Positions 52,535 to 61,587 are shown, counted from the stretch's first letter. The stretch: 64,000 nucleotides of DNA from JAKVAV01 sp047632755 (GCA_047632755.1 JBLIDT010000013.1:13277-77276); one strand, 5' to 3'. Numbers and translations are program-made. The notes: generated from the sequence alone by a model not told the origin.

Positions 52535-53511
52535 TAGCTGCGGGTGTGGAGCATCTTGAGAAAGCCTTCCATCTGTTCCCGACCTTCTTGATTCAAATTG
52601 GTTTTGTCCAGTTGACGTTTCGCTTCCGCGAAATATTCGTCGCCTCTATCCTGAATATCACGATCGACTTTTAAATCCAAAAAGACCTTAAGGACACGTT
52701 CAACCTTCTCGACGGGATCAGAAATTTTCCCGTTGAAATAAATGGTTTCCAGTTCTCTTTTTTGTTCATCCGATGCTTTTTGTAAGGCTCGGATTATGAG
52801 GTAAGTCTTCTTATTGGCTATAATGTCGCCACCTACTTGTTTCCCGAAATTCTCGGGATTTCCAAAAGCATCCAGATAGTCGTCTTGTAACTGAAAACCA
52901 ATACCTGCAGCTTTTCCAAAAGCGTAGATAGCTTCGCATTCCTCTTTGGTAGCATTCGCCAAAATGGCACCCATTTGAAGACTGCAGCCCAATAGAACGG
53001 CTGTTTTCAAACCAATCATTTCGATGTACCGCTCTTCGGTAACGGCCTCCTCTTCTTCAAAATCCATATCGTACTGCTGGCCCAGGCAGACCTCGGCCGA
53101 GGTACGGTTGAACAAATCCAAGAGCTCGGGAAGTCTTTCGGCTCCGCAAAGGGCCAATTGCTTATACGCCTCGATCACCATAGCATCGCCTGAGAGAATC
53201 GCGGTATTCGTATCCCACTTTTGGTGCACCGTTTCATTGCCCCTTCGCAGAGGGGCCTCATCCATAATGTCGTCATGAACCAAGGTGAAATTGTGGAATA
53301 TTTCTACCGTTAATGCTGCTGGCATTGCTTTCTCAACGGAACCGCCAAAGGCATTTGCGGAAAGCAAAACCAAAGATGGTCGAATGCGCTTTCCTCCCAA
53401 GGACATAATATACTTTATAGGAGTGTGCAGATTATCTTCCGGTAGTTGGGAAGTGTAGCTGGCTATCTCGGAGTCGAGAAGCGATCGCAGTTGATCGAGT
53501 TTGGAATTCAT
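52531..53511 (-). CDS. Trans-isoprenyl diphosphate synthase (polyprenyl synthetase)
   Basis: A 326-residue enzyme that elongates allylic diphosphates with isopentenyl diphosphate. GGKRIRP at 39-45 binds diphosphate, the first aspartate-rich motif is DDIMD at 80-84, and the second is QDDYLD at about 207-212; the RRG after the first motif is also in place. Phe 75 at the fifth position before the first motif may limit chain length, consistent with a short- to medium-chain product (FPP or GGPP), but this is weak inference. Its start overlaps the stop of the upstream rmlA gene in an ATGA arrangement, so the two are coupled. Confidence 0.92.
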   Translation of the reverse strand: MNSKLDQLRSLLDSEIASYTSQLPEDNLHTPIKYIMSLGGKRIRPSLVLLSANAFGGSVEKAMPAALTVEIFHNFTLVHDDIMDEAPLRRGNETVHQKWDTNTAILSGDAMVIEAYKQLALCGAERLPELLDLFNRTSAEVCLGQQYDMDFEEEEAVTEERYIEMIGLKTAVLLGCSLQMGAILANATKEECEAIYAFGKAAGIGFQLQDDYLDAFGNPENFGKQVGGDIIANKKTYLIIRALQKASDEQKRELETIYFNGKISDPVEKVERVLKVFLDLKVDRDIQDRGDEYFAEAKRQLDKTNLNQEGREQMEGFLKMLHTRSY

Positions 53512-54368
53512 TTAATCAAATTGAGCAGGTACTGTCCGTAGCCGCTTTTAACAAAAGGTTGAGCTATTTGGTTGAGTTGGCTGGCACTAATAAATCCCTT
53601 TCGGAAGGCGACTTCTTCGATGCAACCGATTTTTAAGCCCTGACGGTCTTCGATGACTTCAACGAATTGACCAGCAGCCATGAGGGAGGAGAAAGTTCCT
53701 GTGTCCAACCAAGCCGTCCCTCGATCCATCACTGACACTTGCAGTCTACCCTTTTCTAAATATGCTTTGTTGACATCGGTTATCTCGTATTCACCACGTG
53801 CGCTTGGCTTTAAATTTTTGGCGATTTCTACCACATCATTGTCGTAGAAATAGAGGCCTGGAACCGCGTAATTCGATTTGGGCTTTTCAGGCTTTTCTTC
53901 AATACTCAAAGCCTTCATCTCTTCGTCAAATTCCACGACGCCGTATCGTTCAGGATCTGAAACGTGGTATGCGTATACGATTCCACCTTCGGGATTATTG
54001 TTTTCTGAAAGCAGCTCTTGCAAACCGTGACCGTAGAAAATATTGTCGCCAAGAATCAAGGCTACTTTGCCATCGCCAATAAACTCCTCGCCAATCACAA
54101 ATGCTTGTGCAAGGCCATTCGGATCTTCTTGAATAGCATAAGTGAAATTACATCCCAAGCGCTTACCATCCCCTAGCAGTCTCTTGAAATTTTCATTGTC
54201 ATGCGGTGTAGTGATGATAAGGATATCGCTAATCCCAGCACTCATGAGGGTGGACAAAGGATAATAAATCATCGGTTTGTCGTAGACAGGCATAAGCTGC
54301 TTACTCACCGAAATAGTCAGTGGGTAGAGTCGGGTTCCTGAGCCTCCAGCTAAAATAATACCTTTCAT
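53508..54368 (-). CDS. rmlA: Glucose-1-phosphate thymidylyltransferase
   Basis: A 286-residue nucleotidyltransferase that makes dTDP-glucose, the precursor of dTDP-rhamnose and other deoxysugars. GGSGTRLYPLT at 8-18 is the nucleotide-binding motif with the catalytic arginine, followed by KQLMPVYDKPMIYYP, LGDNIFYGHG and EKPEKPKSNYAVPGLYFYD, all hallmarks of RmlA. The normal length is about 290. The other rml genes are not in this window, so its link to deoxysugar formation is to genes elsewhere. It begins 19 bases after the MMPL transporter stop and is translationally coupled to the polyprenyl synthase. Confidence 0.95.
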   Translation of the reverse strand: MKGIILAGGSGTRLYPLTISVSKQLMPVYDKPMIYYPLSTLMSAGISDILIITTPHDNENFKRLLGDGKRLGCNFTYAIQEDPNGLAQAFVIGEEFIGDGKVALILGDNIFYGHGLQELLSENNNPEGGIVYAYHVSDPERYGVVEFDEEMKALSIEEKPEKPKSNYAVPGLYFYDNDVVEIAKNLKPSARGEYEITDVNKAYLEKGRLQVSVMDRGTAWLDTGTFSSLMAAGQFVEVIEDRQGLKIGCIEEVAFRKGFISASQLNQIAQPFVKSGYGQYLLNLIK

Positions 54369-54387
54369 TTTTGTAAAGCTTTTGTGA

Positions 54388-56775
54388 TTACTCCGATTTT
54401 CGAATCTCCAGTTCCTCCAACTCGATGTCTTCTTCTTCGTTGATGATTTCCAAAAATGGTTCTCGAAAAGACTTGGTAACCAAGCTGCGGTGAAACGAAA
54501 GCAACAGACTTGGCAATAAGACCAAATTGGATATCATAGCAACCAGTAGTGTTACCGACACCAGTGTTCCGAGGGCCACGGTTCCACCAAAATTGGAAGC
54601 CGTGAAAACCAAGAAACCAAAGAAGAGAATGATGGATGTGTAAATCATGCTCACCCCCGTTTCGGTGACGGCATTCAAAACGCAGGTTCGAATATCCCAC
54701 GATCTGGTTTTCAATTCCTGACGATACTTTGAGAGAAAGTGAATGGTATCATCGACGGAGATTCCAAAGGCGATACTAAACACTAAAATAGTAGAAGGCT
54801 TAATGGCTACGCCAAAATACCCCATCAACCCCGCTGTAAACAGAAGCGGCAATAAATTTGGGAAAAGTGAAATGACCACCATTCGAGCAGAGTTGAATAA
54901 GAGCGCCATCAAAATGGAAATAACAAAAATCGCAATGGCCAAACTGATAAATAAATTCCGCACCAAGTAATCGGTCCCGTTCAAAAAAACTATACTCGTT
55001 CCCGTAAGGGTAACCTTGTATTCGTCGCGCGGAAAAATCTCATAAACCTTCGGTTTAAGATCTTCCATAAGAGCGTCCAGCTCGGTAGTACCGATATCGG
55101 CAATCTGAGCAGAAATACGCGTAACGGTTTGAGTCGAATCAAGGAACATCCCTGAAATCTTACCTGCGTCAGACTCATTACCTCTAAGGTAAGGCCCTAC
55201 GAAAGATCTTTCGTAATTGGAAATCAGACTGTATCGAGATTCCAACCCGTTGTAGTATGCCTGTTTGGCAAATTTAATGGCATCAGTTATGGCAAGCGAC
55301 CGTGAAATCTCTGGGTACGCCTCCAGTGTTTTTTGGAGCCTTTCAATTTTTTTGAGGGTTTTGGCCTTGGTGACTTGACTGCTGTCAAGTGAATTGACCA
55401 ATATCTCCAGTGGCATTACCCCGGCAAAATTATCTTCAAAGAACTTGAGATCTGTAATGATCTTATCGTCTTTTGGCAAATCGTCCACAATGTTTCCCGT
55501 TGCTTTAACTAGAGTAGCGCCATAAATGGAAACCCCGAGTATCAAGATGGTGCCGATATAAACCTTTCGGCGGTGGTTGCTTACCAATCCGTGAAGGATC
55601 GACACTGCCTTATCCACCCACTTTCGGTCAAGGTGCGCAACATGTCGTTCTCTCGGCGGGGCGATAAAGCTGAAAACGCAAGGAATGATGATCAGCGATA
55701 GAATGAAAACACCTAGAATATTGAGTGAAGCAACAATACCAAACTCTTGAAGAATTGAACTTTGGGTAAATATGAAAGTCGCAAATCCCATTGCCGTAGT
55801 GGCATTGGTCATGAATGTGGCATTACCTACTTTGTGGATTACCCTGCTAAGCGCCTTAATCTGATTCCCGTGGAGGCGGTATTCCTTATGGTATTTGTTC
55901 AGCAGAAAAACACAATTGGGCACACCGATTACGATAATCAATGGAGGAATTAGCCCCATCAATGCACTCAGCTGAAAGCCCAATAAACCTATTGTTCCAA
56001 CAGACCAAATCACCCCTATGATCACAACCAAGAGGCTTATAAACATGACCCGGAAACTCTTAAAGAAAAGGAGCATGAGCAGCGCAGTCACCGCAGCGGC
56101 AAGGCCAACAAACATGCCGAGCTCTTGTTTGATTTTAGCCGTTTGCTTAGTTCGGATATAGGGCAATCCTGAAAAGTGAACTTGAAGTCCCGTATCATCA
56201 GAAAATGCTTCAACCACTTCTTCCACTTGCTCCAATACCTCTATTCGTCTGCTGCTATTAAATGCTGCTCGATTAACGAAAAGCATCATCAAGCTCGCGC
56301 CTGTAGAATCATTGTAAAGTAAGTTTCTATAAAAGGGGAGGCTATTGATTTGCTTTTTGAGGCTGTCTACTTCTTCAGCGGACTCAGGTCGTCGCTGCAC
56401 CAGTTTTCGAACATCAAATTTCTTTTCTTCGGCATTCTTCTTCAAGGTGTAGAGATGCGCTTCCGAGAAAACGCTGTCTATCCCATCAATGGCCTTGAGG
56501 TCGTATCCAAGGGTATACCACTTCGAAAAAGTCGGATAAGTATGTAGATTCTTTCCTTGTACGCCAAGAACTAAAATATTTCCGTCTTCAGAAAAACGAT
56601 CAGTGAAACGGTCATACTCTACCTGAGTGCTGTCATCCTTGGGAAGAATTCCACCGAACTTGTAAGTCATCGTCACTGTTCGTGCTTGAAAAGCCATGAA
56701 AACAGTAACTACCGCGACAACAGCCAATAACGCAATTCGATTGCGCAGAATAATCCCGGCTGTTTTTTCCCACAT
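54388..56775 (-). CDS. RND-superfamily (MMPL-like) transporter
   Basis: From ATG 56775 the protein has 795 residues; the frame is open 70 codons upstream, but that part lies in the divergent gene and a promoter element falls inside it. Two homologous halves each have one helix, a periplasmic domain of about 200 residues, and five further helices. RND signature residues are in the second half (FGISVDDTIHFLSKY) and the first half has LIPPLIIVIGVPNCVFLLNKYH. Such proteins export lipids, hopanoids or other hydrophobic molecules with proton energy; the substrate is unknown. The following genes rmlA and polyprenyl synthase are close, which might hint at lipid or glycan metabolism. Confidence 0.88.
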   Translation of the reverse strand: MWEKTAGIILRNRIALLAVVAVVTVFMAFQARTVTMTYKFGGILPKDDSTQVEYDRFTDRFSEDGNILVLGVQGKNLHTYPTFSKWYTLGYDLKAIDGIDSVFSEAHLYTLKKNAEEKKFDVRKLVQRRPESAEEVDSLKKQINSLPFYRNLLYNDSTGASLMMLFVNRAAFNSSRRIEVLEQVEEVVEAFSDDTGLQVHFSGLPYIRTKQTAKIKQELGMFVGLAAAVTALLMLLFFKSFRVMFISLLVVIIGVIWSVGTIGLLGFQLSALMGLIPPLIIVIGVPNCVFLLNKYHKEYRLHGNQIKALSRVIHKVGNATFMTNATTAMGFATFIFTQSSILQEFGIVASLNILGVFILSLIIIPCVFSFIAPPRERHVAHLDRKWVDKAVSILHGLVSNHRRKVYIGTILILGVSIYGATLVKATGNIVDDLPKDDKIITDLKFFEDNFAGVMPLEILVNSLDSSQVTKAKTLKKIERLQKTLEAYPEISRSLAITDAIKFAKQAYYNGLESRYSLISNYERSFVGPYLRGNESDAGKISGMFLDSTQTVTRISAQIADIGTTELDALMEDLKPKVYEIFPRDEYKVTLTGTSIVFLNGTDYLVRNLFISLAIAIFVISILMALLFNSARMVVISLFPNLLPLLFTAGLMGYFGVAIKPSTILVFSIAFGISVDDTIHFLSKYRQELKTRSWDIRTCVLNAVTETGVSMIYTSIILFFGFLVFTASNFGGTVALGTLVSVTLLVAMISNLVLLPSLLLSFHRSLVTKSFREPFLEIINEEEDIELEELEIRKSE

Positions 56776-56799
56776 ATATTGCTTGGCGTAAGTGAGGAG

Positions 56800-56807
56800 C
56801 AAATATA
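56800..56807 (-). promoter_or_regulatory. -7 promoter element for the MMPL transporter
   Basis: The minus strand reads TATATTTG, an exact TAnnTTTG match, 24 bases before ATG 56775, in the 80-base divergent intergenic region. No -33 TTTG is present. Confidence 0.45.
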
Positions 56808-56840
56808 ATATAGAATGGTAAACAGCTGAGGTATGACGTC

Positions 56841-56848
56841 TATCTTTG
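56841..56848 (+). promoter_or_regulatory. -7 promoter element for the radical SAM gene
   Basis: TATCTTTG matches TAnnTTTG, 7 bases before ATG 56856. With the minus-strand element at 56800-56807 it makes a compact divergent promoter region. No -33 TTTG is present. Confidence 0.42.
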
Positions 56849-56855
56849 CCAAATA

Positions 56856-57878
56856 ATGCTAGCGGACTTTCATGAAACGAGCTATTTACTGAAGCACCTG
56901 ACAAGGCGTCGTTTCCAAAATGCGTGGAAATTGTATCGATCCTTTCGCGGCAGTAGGCGTATTGGCCCTCCTGTTTCGCACCCAATGCCTATCGCGCTCT
57001 CTGTAGAGCCGACTACTGCTTGCAACTTGGGATGCCCAGAGTGTCCTAGCGGTTTGAAGCAGTTTACCAGGCCCACGGGAAATTTAAAAGAAGGATTGCT
57101 CGACCAGCTTTTAGATGAAATCGGAAAAGACTTGGTCTACCTAACTTTTTACTTTCAAGGCGAGCCATTTATTCACCCCGACATGAATCAGCTGATTTCC
57201 AAAGCGAATAGCAGAGGAATCTTCACGGCGACTTCCACCAACGCGCATTTCATCAATGAAAAGAGTGCCGAAGGAATCGTAAAGTCAGGGCTGAATCGAT
57301 TGATCATTTCCATTGATGGAACGACTCAAGATGTCTACGAATCTTACCGCAAAAAGGGAAAACTTGAAAAGGTAATTGAGGGAACAAAAATGATTTTGGC
57401 CAAACGAAAAGAACTCAAAAGCACTTTCCCAAGAGTGTACTTTCAATTTCTTGTGGTCAAGCCAAATGAACACCAAATTGAGGATGTAACTAAGCTTGGG
57501 AAAGAACTTGGAGTGGATGGAGTTCACTTTAAAACAGCCCAGGTTTACGATTATGAAAACGGAAACCCACTCATACCCACTATCGATAAATATGCCCGCT
57601 ATCAAAAGAATCCAGATGGGAAGTGGGGAATAAAAAACCTACTCGATGATCAATGCTGGAAAATGTGGCACTCAGCAGTGGTTACATGGGATGGGCGCGT
57701 TGTCCCATGCTGTTTTGACAAAGATGCTACCCATCAAATGGGTCAAATTGGCAATGAAAGCTTTGCGGAGATTTGGCAGGGAGCGACCTATTCAAATTTC
57801 AGATCGGCTTTACTTCGGTCGCGAAGTGAGATTGAAATCTGCAAGAATTGCTCGGAAGGCACGAAGGTCTGGGCCTAG
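56856..57878 (+). CDS. Radical SAM protein with SPASM domain
   Basis: A 340-residue enzyme. The radical SAM cluster motif is CNLGCPEC with C56, C60 and C63, preceded by SVEPTTA, a typical first strand. GEPFIHPD (the GGEP-like motif reads QGEP) and IISIDGTT follow as expected. The C-terminal SPASM domain has cysteines in DDQCWKMWHS, VVPCCFDKD and EICKNCSEG that would hold extra iron-sulfur clusters. SPASM enzymes modify peptides or act on small carbohydrates; no precursor peptide is visible beside it, so the substrate is unknown. It is divergent from the MMPL transporter and abuts the convergent trpG-like gene with no spacing. Confidence 0.88.
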   Translation: MLADFHETSYLLKHLTRRRFQNAWKLYRSFRGSRRIGPPVSHPMPIALSVEPTTACNLGCPECPSGLKQFTRPTGNLKEGLLDQLLDEIGKDLVYLTFYFQGEPFIHPDMNQLISKANSRGIFTATSTNAHFINEKSAEGIVKSGLNRLIISIDGTTQDVYESYRKKGKLEKVIEGTKMILAKRKELKSTFPRVYFQFLVVKPNEHQIEDVTKLGKELGVDGVHFKTAQVYDYENGNPLIPTIDKYARYQKNPDGKWGIKNLLDDQCWKMWHSAVVTWDGRVVPCCFDKDATHQMGQIGNESFAEIWQGATYSNFRSALLRSRSEIEICKNCSEGTKVWA

Positions 57879-58451
57879 CTATACTTCCAAGAAATTCTTG
57901 AGGATAGTCTCTCCTAGAGGGCTCAAAACACTCTCAGGGTGAAATTGAATTCCGAATACTGGCAGCACACGGTGGTTCATCCCCATGATTTCTCCCTCCT
58001 CATCGCGGCAGGTCACATGCCACTGATCTGGCAAACTTTCACCATCCACTACCCAAGAGTGGTATCGACCCACAAGGAAAGCGCTCGGTAGCTCTTTAAA
58101 TAGCAAGCTATTTGTATCTACTTTGATAATGTGAGAAACCCCGTGATGAACTTGACTGAGGTTTTTAAGTTTCCCTCCTGTTGCGACTACCAAGGCCTGT
58201 TGCCCTAAACAAACACCGAGGATTTTCTTCTCTAATCGGAGCGCTTCTGAAGTTAGGTTTAGCAAGTTTTCAGATTCCGCGGGTAATCCAGGGCCTGGGG
58301 AAAATACGATAAACTCATACTCCGCCAATTGAGAAAGAGTCAGTTCATCGTTTCGGAAAACGTCTACATCCTCGTCAGCAATTGCTTCGAGCATGTGAAC
58401 TAAATTAAAAGTAAAGGAGTCATAATTATCTATGACCAGAATGCGGTTCAT
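57879..58451 (-). CDS. Glutamine amidotransferase (TrpG/PabA)
   Basis: A 190-residue class I amidotransferase that supplies ammonia from glutamine to chorismate-using synthases. NYDSFTFNLVHML at 8-20, the catalytic cysteine in GVCLGQQAL at about 80-88, and HPESVLSPLG with the catalytic His and Glu at about 172-181 are all present. Members of this size serve anthranilate synthase, aminodeoxychorismate synthase or both; no trpE or pabB partner is nearby, so the choice is open and I leave the symbol empty. It lies just before frr, with 2 bases between. It ends directly against the stop of the radical SAM gene. Confidence 0.92.
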   Translation of the reverse strand: MNRILVIDNYDSFTFNLVHMLEAIADEDVDVFRNDELTLSQLAEYEFIVFSPGPGLPAESENLLNLTSEALRLEKKILGVCLGQQALVVATGGKLKNLSQVHHGVSHIIKVDTNSLLFKELPSAFLVGRYHSWVVDGESLPDQWHVTCRDEEGEIMGMNHRVLPVFGIQFHPESVLSPLGETILKNFLEV

Positions 58452-58453
58452 GC

Positions 58454-59017
58454 TTAAACCGTCATGATGTCTTTTTCTTTTCGATCTACCTCGTTATCCA
58501 CTTTAATCGAGAATTGATTAGTGAGTTTCTGAACTTCATCCACCGCATCTTTAGATAAATCTTCACTCAGACCATCCTTCTCCAACTTCTTGATCTCGTC
58601 GTTGGCCTCTTTTCGTGCATTCCGAATACCCACTTTAGCGTCCTCTGCTTCAGACTTCACTTTTTTCACGAGGTCTCTTCGACGCTCTTCAGTAAGCGGT
58701 GGAACATTGATCATAATGAGTTCGCCGTTATTCTGAGGGTTCAACCCTAGATTGGCATTGATAATTGAACGTTCAATTGGTTCCAGCATGGCCTTCTCCC
58801 AAGGCTGAATCGAAAGGGTTCGAGCATCAGGAGTATTAACATTCGAAACCTGATTTAGGGGAGTTTGTGCTCCGTAATAGTCTACCATTACGCCATCAAG
58901 CATGGCAGGGGAAGCCTTTCCTGCTCGGATTTTCGACAAGGCATCTTCAAGATGACTGATCGATTTATCCATTGCTTCTTTTGCAGTATCGAGAATAAAT
59001 TCTATTTCTTCTTGCAT
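58454..59017 (-). CDS. frr: Ribosome recycling factor
   Basis: A 187-residue protein that splits post-termination ribosomes together with EF-G. The sequence covers the whole family: the helical N-terminus MDKSISHLEDALSKIRAGKASP, then the domain II segment DYYGAQTPLNQVSNVNTPDARTLSIQPWEK, and the C-terminal helices (LTEERRRDLVKKVKSEAEDAKV, IRNARKEANDEIKKLEKDG). The length is normal. It is placed 9 bases after pyrH, the usual order in bacteria. Confidence 0.97.
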   Translation of the reverse strand: MQEEIEFILDTAKEAMDKSISHLEDALSKIRAGKASPAMLDGVMVDYYGAQTPLNQVSNVNTPDARTLSIQPWEKAMLEPIERSIINANLGLNPQNNGELIMINVPPLTEERRRDLVKKVKSEAEDAKVGIRNARKEANDEIKKLEKDGLSEDLSKDAVDEVQKLTNQFSIKVDNEVDRKEKDIMTV

Positions 59018-59026
59018 GATTTCCGT

Positions 59027-59740
59027 TTAAAAGTTGACCAATGTTCCTACATTCTCTCCTTCTACTATACGTCGCAAATTGCCTGGCGAATTCATATTAA
59101 AAACTACGATCGGCAGCTTATTTTCATTGCACAATGTAAATGCTGTAAGGTCCATCACGTTGAGGCCTTTTTCATACACCTCGTTGAATGTGATGGAGCT
59201 GTATTTCGTTGCGGTGCTATCTTTTTCGGGATCAGCAGTATATATTCCATCAACTCGCGTTCCTTTCAAAATTACATCAGCCTCAATTTCGATGGCTCGA
59301 AGGGATGCTGCTGAATCTGTCGTGAAGTATGGATTACCTGTTCCAGCGCCAAATATCACTATTCGACTTTTTTCCAAGTGCCTAACCGCTCTTCGTCGTA
59401 TAAAAGACTCGGCGATCTGCTCCATTTTAATAGCAGACATTAATCGAGTCTTGATATTGGTAGCTTCCAATGCGGATTGCAATGCCATTCCATTAATAAC
59501 AGTGGCAAGCATCCCCATGTAATCTCCTTGCGTCCGCTCCATTCCGCCTTCGGCAGCTTGAAGTCCTCGGAAGATATTTCCTCCTCCAATTACGATTGCA
59601 ATCTCCACTCCCATTTCGTGAATCTCCTTGATTTCACTGGCGTATTGAGCCAAGCGATCGTTATCAATTCCGAATTGTTTCTTGCCCATAAGGGCTTCTC
59701 CGCTAAGTTTGAGAAGAATGCGTTTGTATTTTACAGGCAT
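59027..59740 (-). CDS. pyrH: UMP kinase
   Basis: A 237-residue amino-acid-kinase-fold enzyme that phosphorylates UMP to UDP, the entry to pyrimidine nucleotides. KRILLKLSGEALMG at 5-18, VIGGGNIFRG at about 51-60, RRAVRHLEKSRIVIFGAGTGNPYFTTDSAA at about 115-144 and TRVDGIYTADPEKDS at about 162-176 are typical. PyrH is normally hexameric and inhibited by UTP. It follows the tsf terminator at 59774 and is in front of frr. A near-consensus -7 element (TAATTTTC) lies about 23 bases upstream of the start. Confidence 0.97.
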   Translation of the reverse strand: MPVKYKRILLKLSGEALMGKKQFGIDNDRLAQYASEIKEIHEMGVEIAIVIGGGNIFRGLQAAEGGMERTQGDYMGMLATVINGMALQSALEATNIKTRLMSAIKMEQIAESFIRRRAVRHLEKSRIVIFGAGTGNPYFTTDSAASLRAIEIEADVILKGTRVDGIYTADPEKDSTATKYSSITFNEVYEKGLNVMDLTAFTLCNENKLPIVVFNMNSPGNLRRIVEGENVGTLVNF

Positions 59741-59773
59741 GTTAGGTGGTCCTTTTGGGGGCCGAAAATTATC

Positions 59774-59802
59774 AAAAAAAAAGGAGAGAACAACGTCTCT
59801 CC
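59774..59802 (-). terminator. Terminator between tsf and pyrH
   Basis: GGAGAGA (59783-59789) and TCTCTCC (59796-59802) form a stem with a 6-base loop, followed on the minus strand by nine T (plus 59774-59782). Confidence 0.9.
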
Positions 59803-59827
59803 TTTTTCATTTAAATCCTATCGATTT

Positions 59828-60655
59828 TTAATCCAACGATAAACGTTTGAATTCAGTGATCGTCAAATCTTTATCAGCATCAACTAGGTGTTGTTTAATT
59901 GACTTTTTGTTGTCTTTAATGAATGCTTGATTCATCAGAGTATTCTCTTGGAAGAATTTATTCAACCTTCCTTTAGCGATTTTCTCTGCAAGCTCTGCTG
60001 GCTTACCTTCTTGAATTGCTTGGTCTTTTCCAATCTCGATTTCATTGTCGATGATTTTCTGAGAAACTCCCGCTTGGTCCAAGGCGATAGGCGCCATTGC
60101 GGCAATCTGCATTGCGATATCACGACCTAGATCGTTGTAATTTCCTTTGTTAAGCCCTACCAAAGAGGCAAGCTTGTTTCCAGGGTGGATGTACGCCACA
60201 ACGCTGTCCGCTTCAATTTTCTCAAAACCGTTGAGGTCAAGCTTCTCTCCAATTACTCCTGTTTGCTCAATGATCTTTTCTCCAATCGTGAGTTCAGAGC
60301 CAGGGAAAGTCATTGAATTCAATGCTTCCAATGAACCTGCTTTCTCTTCGAGAGCCTTGTCCATTATGCTTTCAGCAAAAGAAATGAAGTCTGCATTTTG
60401 CGCGACAAAATCCGTTTCGCAATTCAAAACAAGAATTACTCCCATGTCATTCGCGCCATTTGTTTTGGCAAGAACAACACCTTCTGTAGCGTCACGGTCA
60501 CTACGTTTAGCGGCAACTTTTTGGCCTTTCTTACGAAGAATATCGATTGCTTTATCGAAATCACCTTCGGCTTCAACCAAGGCATTTTTGCAATCCATCA
60601 TGCCCGATCCCGTTTGCTTGCGGAGCTTATTGACTTCTGCTGCTGTAATTTTCAT
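59828..60655 (-). CDS. tsf: Translation elongation factor Ts
   Basis: A 275-residue nucleotide-exchange factor for EF-Tu. The N-terminal UBA-like domain KLRKQTGSGMMDCKNALVEAEGDFDKAIDILRKKG at about 10-44 has the family signature (TGSGMMDCK), and NCETDFVAQNADF at about 78-90 contacts EF-Tu. The core domain and the C-terminal coiled-coil part (FKRLSLD at the end) are present. The size is usual for Bacteroidota. It lies 14 bases after rpsB, so rpsB-tsf are co-transcribed. Confidence 0.97.
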   Translation of the reverse strand: MKITAAEVNKLRKQTGSGMMDCKNALVEAEGDFDKAIDILRKKGQKVAAKRSDRDATEGVVLAKTNGANDMGVILVLNCETDFVAQNADFISFAESIMDKALEEKAGSLEALNSMTFPGSELTIGEKIIEQTGVIGEKLDLNGFEKIEADSVVAYIHPGNKLASLVGLNKGNYNDLGRDIAMQIAAMAPIALDQAGVSQKIIDNEIEIGKDQAIQEGKPAELAEKIAKGRLNKFFQENTLMNQAFIKDNKKSIKQHLVDADKDLTITEFKRLSLD

Positions 60656-60669
60656 GATCTTAATTGTCT

Positions 60670-61563
60670 TTAACTAGCTTTTTCAGTGCTTTCAGATTCC
60701 TTTTCGGCATCCTTGCTCTCAGCTGCCTTGTTCTCAGCTAACTTGATCTCAGCTGCCTTTTTATCAGCAATCTTCTTCTCCGCAGCCTTTTTATCGGCAG
60801 CTTTCTTATCTGCTTCTTTCTTCTCGGCCTCTTTCTTTTCTTGAGCGGCCGCTTTATCCTTACTGGCTTTGCGCTCATCCATACCTTCCATGATCGCATT
60901 GGATACTTTATCCAAAATCACGGCTATAGATTTAGATGCATCGTCATTTGAAGGAATTGGAAACTCCACTTTCGTAGGGTCAGAATTGGTGTCGACCATT
61001 GCGAAAGTTGTAATGTTCAACTTCTTCGCTTCCATAAGAGCGATATGCTCCTTGTGAATATCTACAATGAAAATGGCTGCTGGAAGACGAGTCAATTCAG
61101 CAATACCACCTAATGTTTTTTCCAATTTGTCGCGCTGACGTGATATCTGCAGACGCTCTCTTTTTGACAACGTGTCGAAAGTTCCATCTACTTGCATTTT
61201 ATCAATGCTCGACATTTTACGAATAGCCTTACGCACAGTGGCGAAGTTTGTCAACATACCTCCTGACCATCTTTCGGTGATGTAAGGCATTCCTGTTGGC
61301 TTAATCTTTTCGTCCAAGATGGCTTTTGCTTGCTTCTTAGTGGCTACGAAAAGAATTTTCTTTCCTGACTTGGCTACTTGGCGAATAGCTTTGCAGGCCT
61401 CATCAAGCTTCGCTGAGGTTTTGTTCAAATCGATGATGTGGATTCCTTTCTTCTCATCGAAAATATAAGGAGCCATGTTTGGGTTCCACTTACGGGTCAA
61501 GTGACCGAAGTGAACGCCCGCATCGAGCATTTCTTTAAACTGTGATTGGTCTTTGTCAGACAT
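60670..61563 (-). CDS. rpsB: 30S ribosomal protein S2 with long Lys/Ala-rich tail
   Basis: A 297-residue S2. The conserved part runs to about residue 230: LDAGVHFGHLTRKWNPNM at the start, FVATKKQAK, RWSGGMLTNFATVRK, and VDTNSDP for the ribosome contacts. The last 65 residues are a repeated, charged helix of Lys, Glu, Ala and Asp (ADKKAADKKAAEKKIADKKA). Most S2 proteins have 230-260 residues, so this tail is an extension; similar tails occur in some flavobacteria. It follows rpsI, with a hairpin terminator between them. Confidence 0.95.
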   Translation of the reverse strand: MSDKDQSQFKEMLDAGVHFGHLTRKWNPNMAPYIFDEKKGIHIIDLNKTSAKLDEACKAIRQVAKSGKKILFVATKKQAKAILDEKIKPTGMPYITERWSGGMLTNFATVRKAIRKMSSIDKMQVDGTFDTLSKRERLQISRQRDKLEKTLGGIAELTRLPAAIFIVDIHKEHIALMEAKKLNITTFAMVDTNSDPTKVEFPIPSNDDASKSIAVILDKVSNAIMEGMDERKASKDKAAAQEKKEAEKKEADKKAADKKAAEKKIADKKAAEIKLAENKAAESKDAEKESESTEKAS

Positions 61564-61587
61564 ACTTAACTTGGTTTACGTTCTGTT

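Noticed and set aside
54365..54700. Minus-strand frame of 111 codons overlapping the end of the MMPL gene
   Set aside because: It is the same strand in another frame, with a His/Arg-rich product and no family features; the MMPL frame continues through it.
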